In this document: piece after piece, positions 5,614 through 5,637 of the stretch
How positions within the stretch are numbered: the stretch's first letter is position 1
Layout: each line of letters starts with the position of its first letter
NCBI GenBank assembly: GCA_023423215.1
Contig: JAFAFZ010000536.1
Location: 1 to 5,637, forward strand
Direction: 5' to 3'
DNA from: Actinomycetes bacterium
Lineage (GTDB): Bacteria > Actinomycetota > Acidimicrobiia > Acidimicrobiales > Microtrichaceae
Length of the DNA stretch: 5,637 nucleotides
Program-made: the position numbers and the translations under genes
Notes under the pieces: model-generated
Told to the model about the DNA's origin: nothing
Database searches by the model: none
The model's input: only the letters and a program-made list of their open reading frames with translations

Positions 5614-5637
5614 AGGTACCCCGTTCCGGCGTACCTC
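5613..5637. terminator. Inverted repeat at window end, possible terminator or operator
   Basis: GAGGTAC (5613-5619) and GTACCTC (5631-5637) are perfect 7-bp arms around an 11-bp spacer. The stem lies 39 nt after the SDR stop, a fitting place for a terminator, but the window ends at the last stem base, so a following T tract cannot be judged. The arms may also extend further. An operator for a downstream gene is the alternative. Confidence 0.4.

Noticed and set aside
1..5637. CRISPR array, tRNA or rRNA, transposase, toxin-antitoxin or phage genes
   Set aside because: No regular repeat-spacer pattern, no cloverleaf-like segment and no matching protein motifs were seen. Nearly the whole window is accounted for by metabolic genes.

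Overview
This is a high-GC stretch of about 5.6 kb with dense coding, strong GC bias at third codon positions, GTG as well as ATG starts, and at least one probable leaderless promoter. These traits point to an actinobacterium. The enzyme families and the KstR-like operator fit a lineage that degrades steroids or other complex CoA-linked lipids (mycobacteria-like or Acidimicrobiia-like), but I cannot place it more finely by eye.

Layout, left to right. (1) Positions 1-143, minus strand: the N-terminal part of a gene cut by the window edge, probably a PaaI-type hotdog thioesterase. (2) Positions 144-208: a 65-bp divergent intergenic region. (3) Positions 209-1357, plus strand: a complete thiolase that closely resembles mycobacterial FadA6, with all four catalytic residues. 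(4) Positions 1358-1458: a convergent gap with a small hairpin, bracketed by an imperfect 24-bp direct repeat that overlaps both stop codons. (5) Positions 1459-2421, minus strand: a PAPS-dependent-type sulfotransferase. (6) Positions 2422-2592: a divergent intergenic region. (7) Positions 2593-3348, plus strand: an unrecognised protein that looks like a GT-A/GT2 glycosyltransferase fold without its DxD motif. (8) Positions 3391-3430: a near-perfect 20-bp palindrome matching the KstR-type operator, followed by a -10 box placed for a leaderless transcript. (9) Positions 3431-4660, plus strand: an acyl-CoA dehydrogenase. (10) Positions 4704-5573, plus strand: a short-chain dehydrogenase/reductase, probably in one operon with the dehydrogenase. 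(11) Positions 5574-5637: a direct repeat and an inverted repeat cut by the window end.

How the genes may work together. The thiolase, acyl-CoA dehydrogenase, SDR and putative thioesterase are all of types used in beta-oxidation of CoA thioesters. The FadA6-like thiolase and the KstR-like operator suggest steroid side-chain or ring catabolism; this is inference from sequence resemblance. The sulfotransferase and GT-like pair in the middle form a separate divergent unit whose link to the catabolic genes is unknown. I see no mobile element, CRISPR array, RNA gene or defence system. The window reads as an ordinary catabolic region with a few local oddities, not as a new system.
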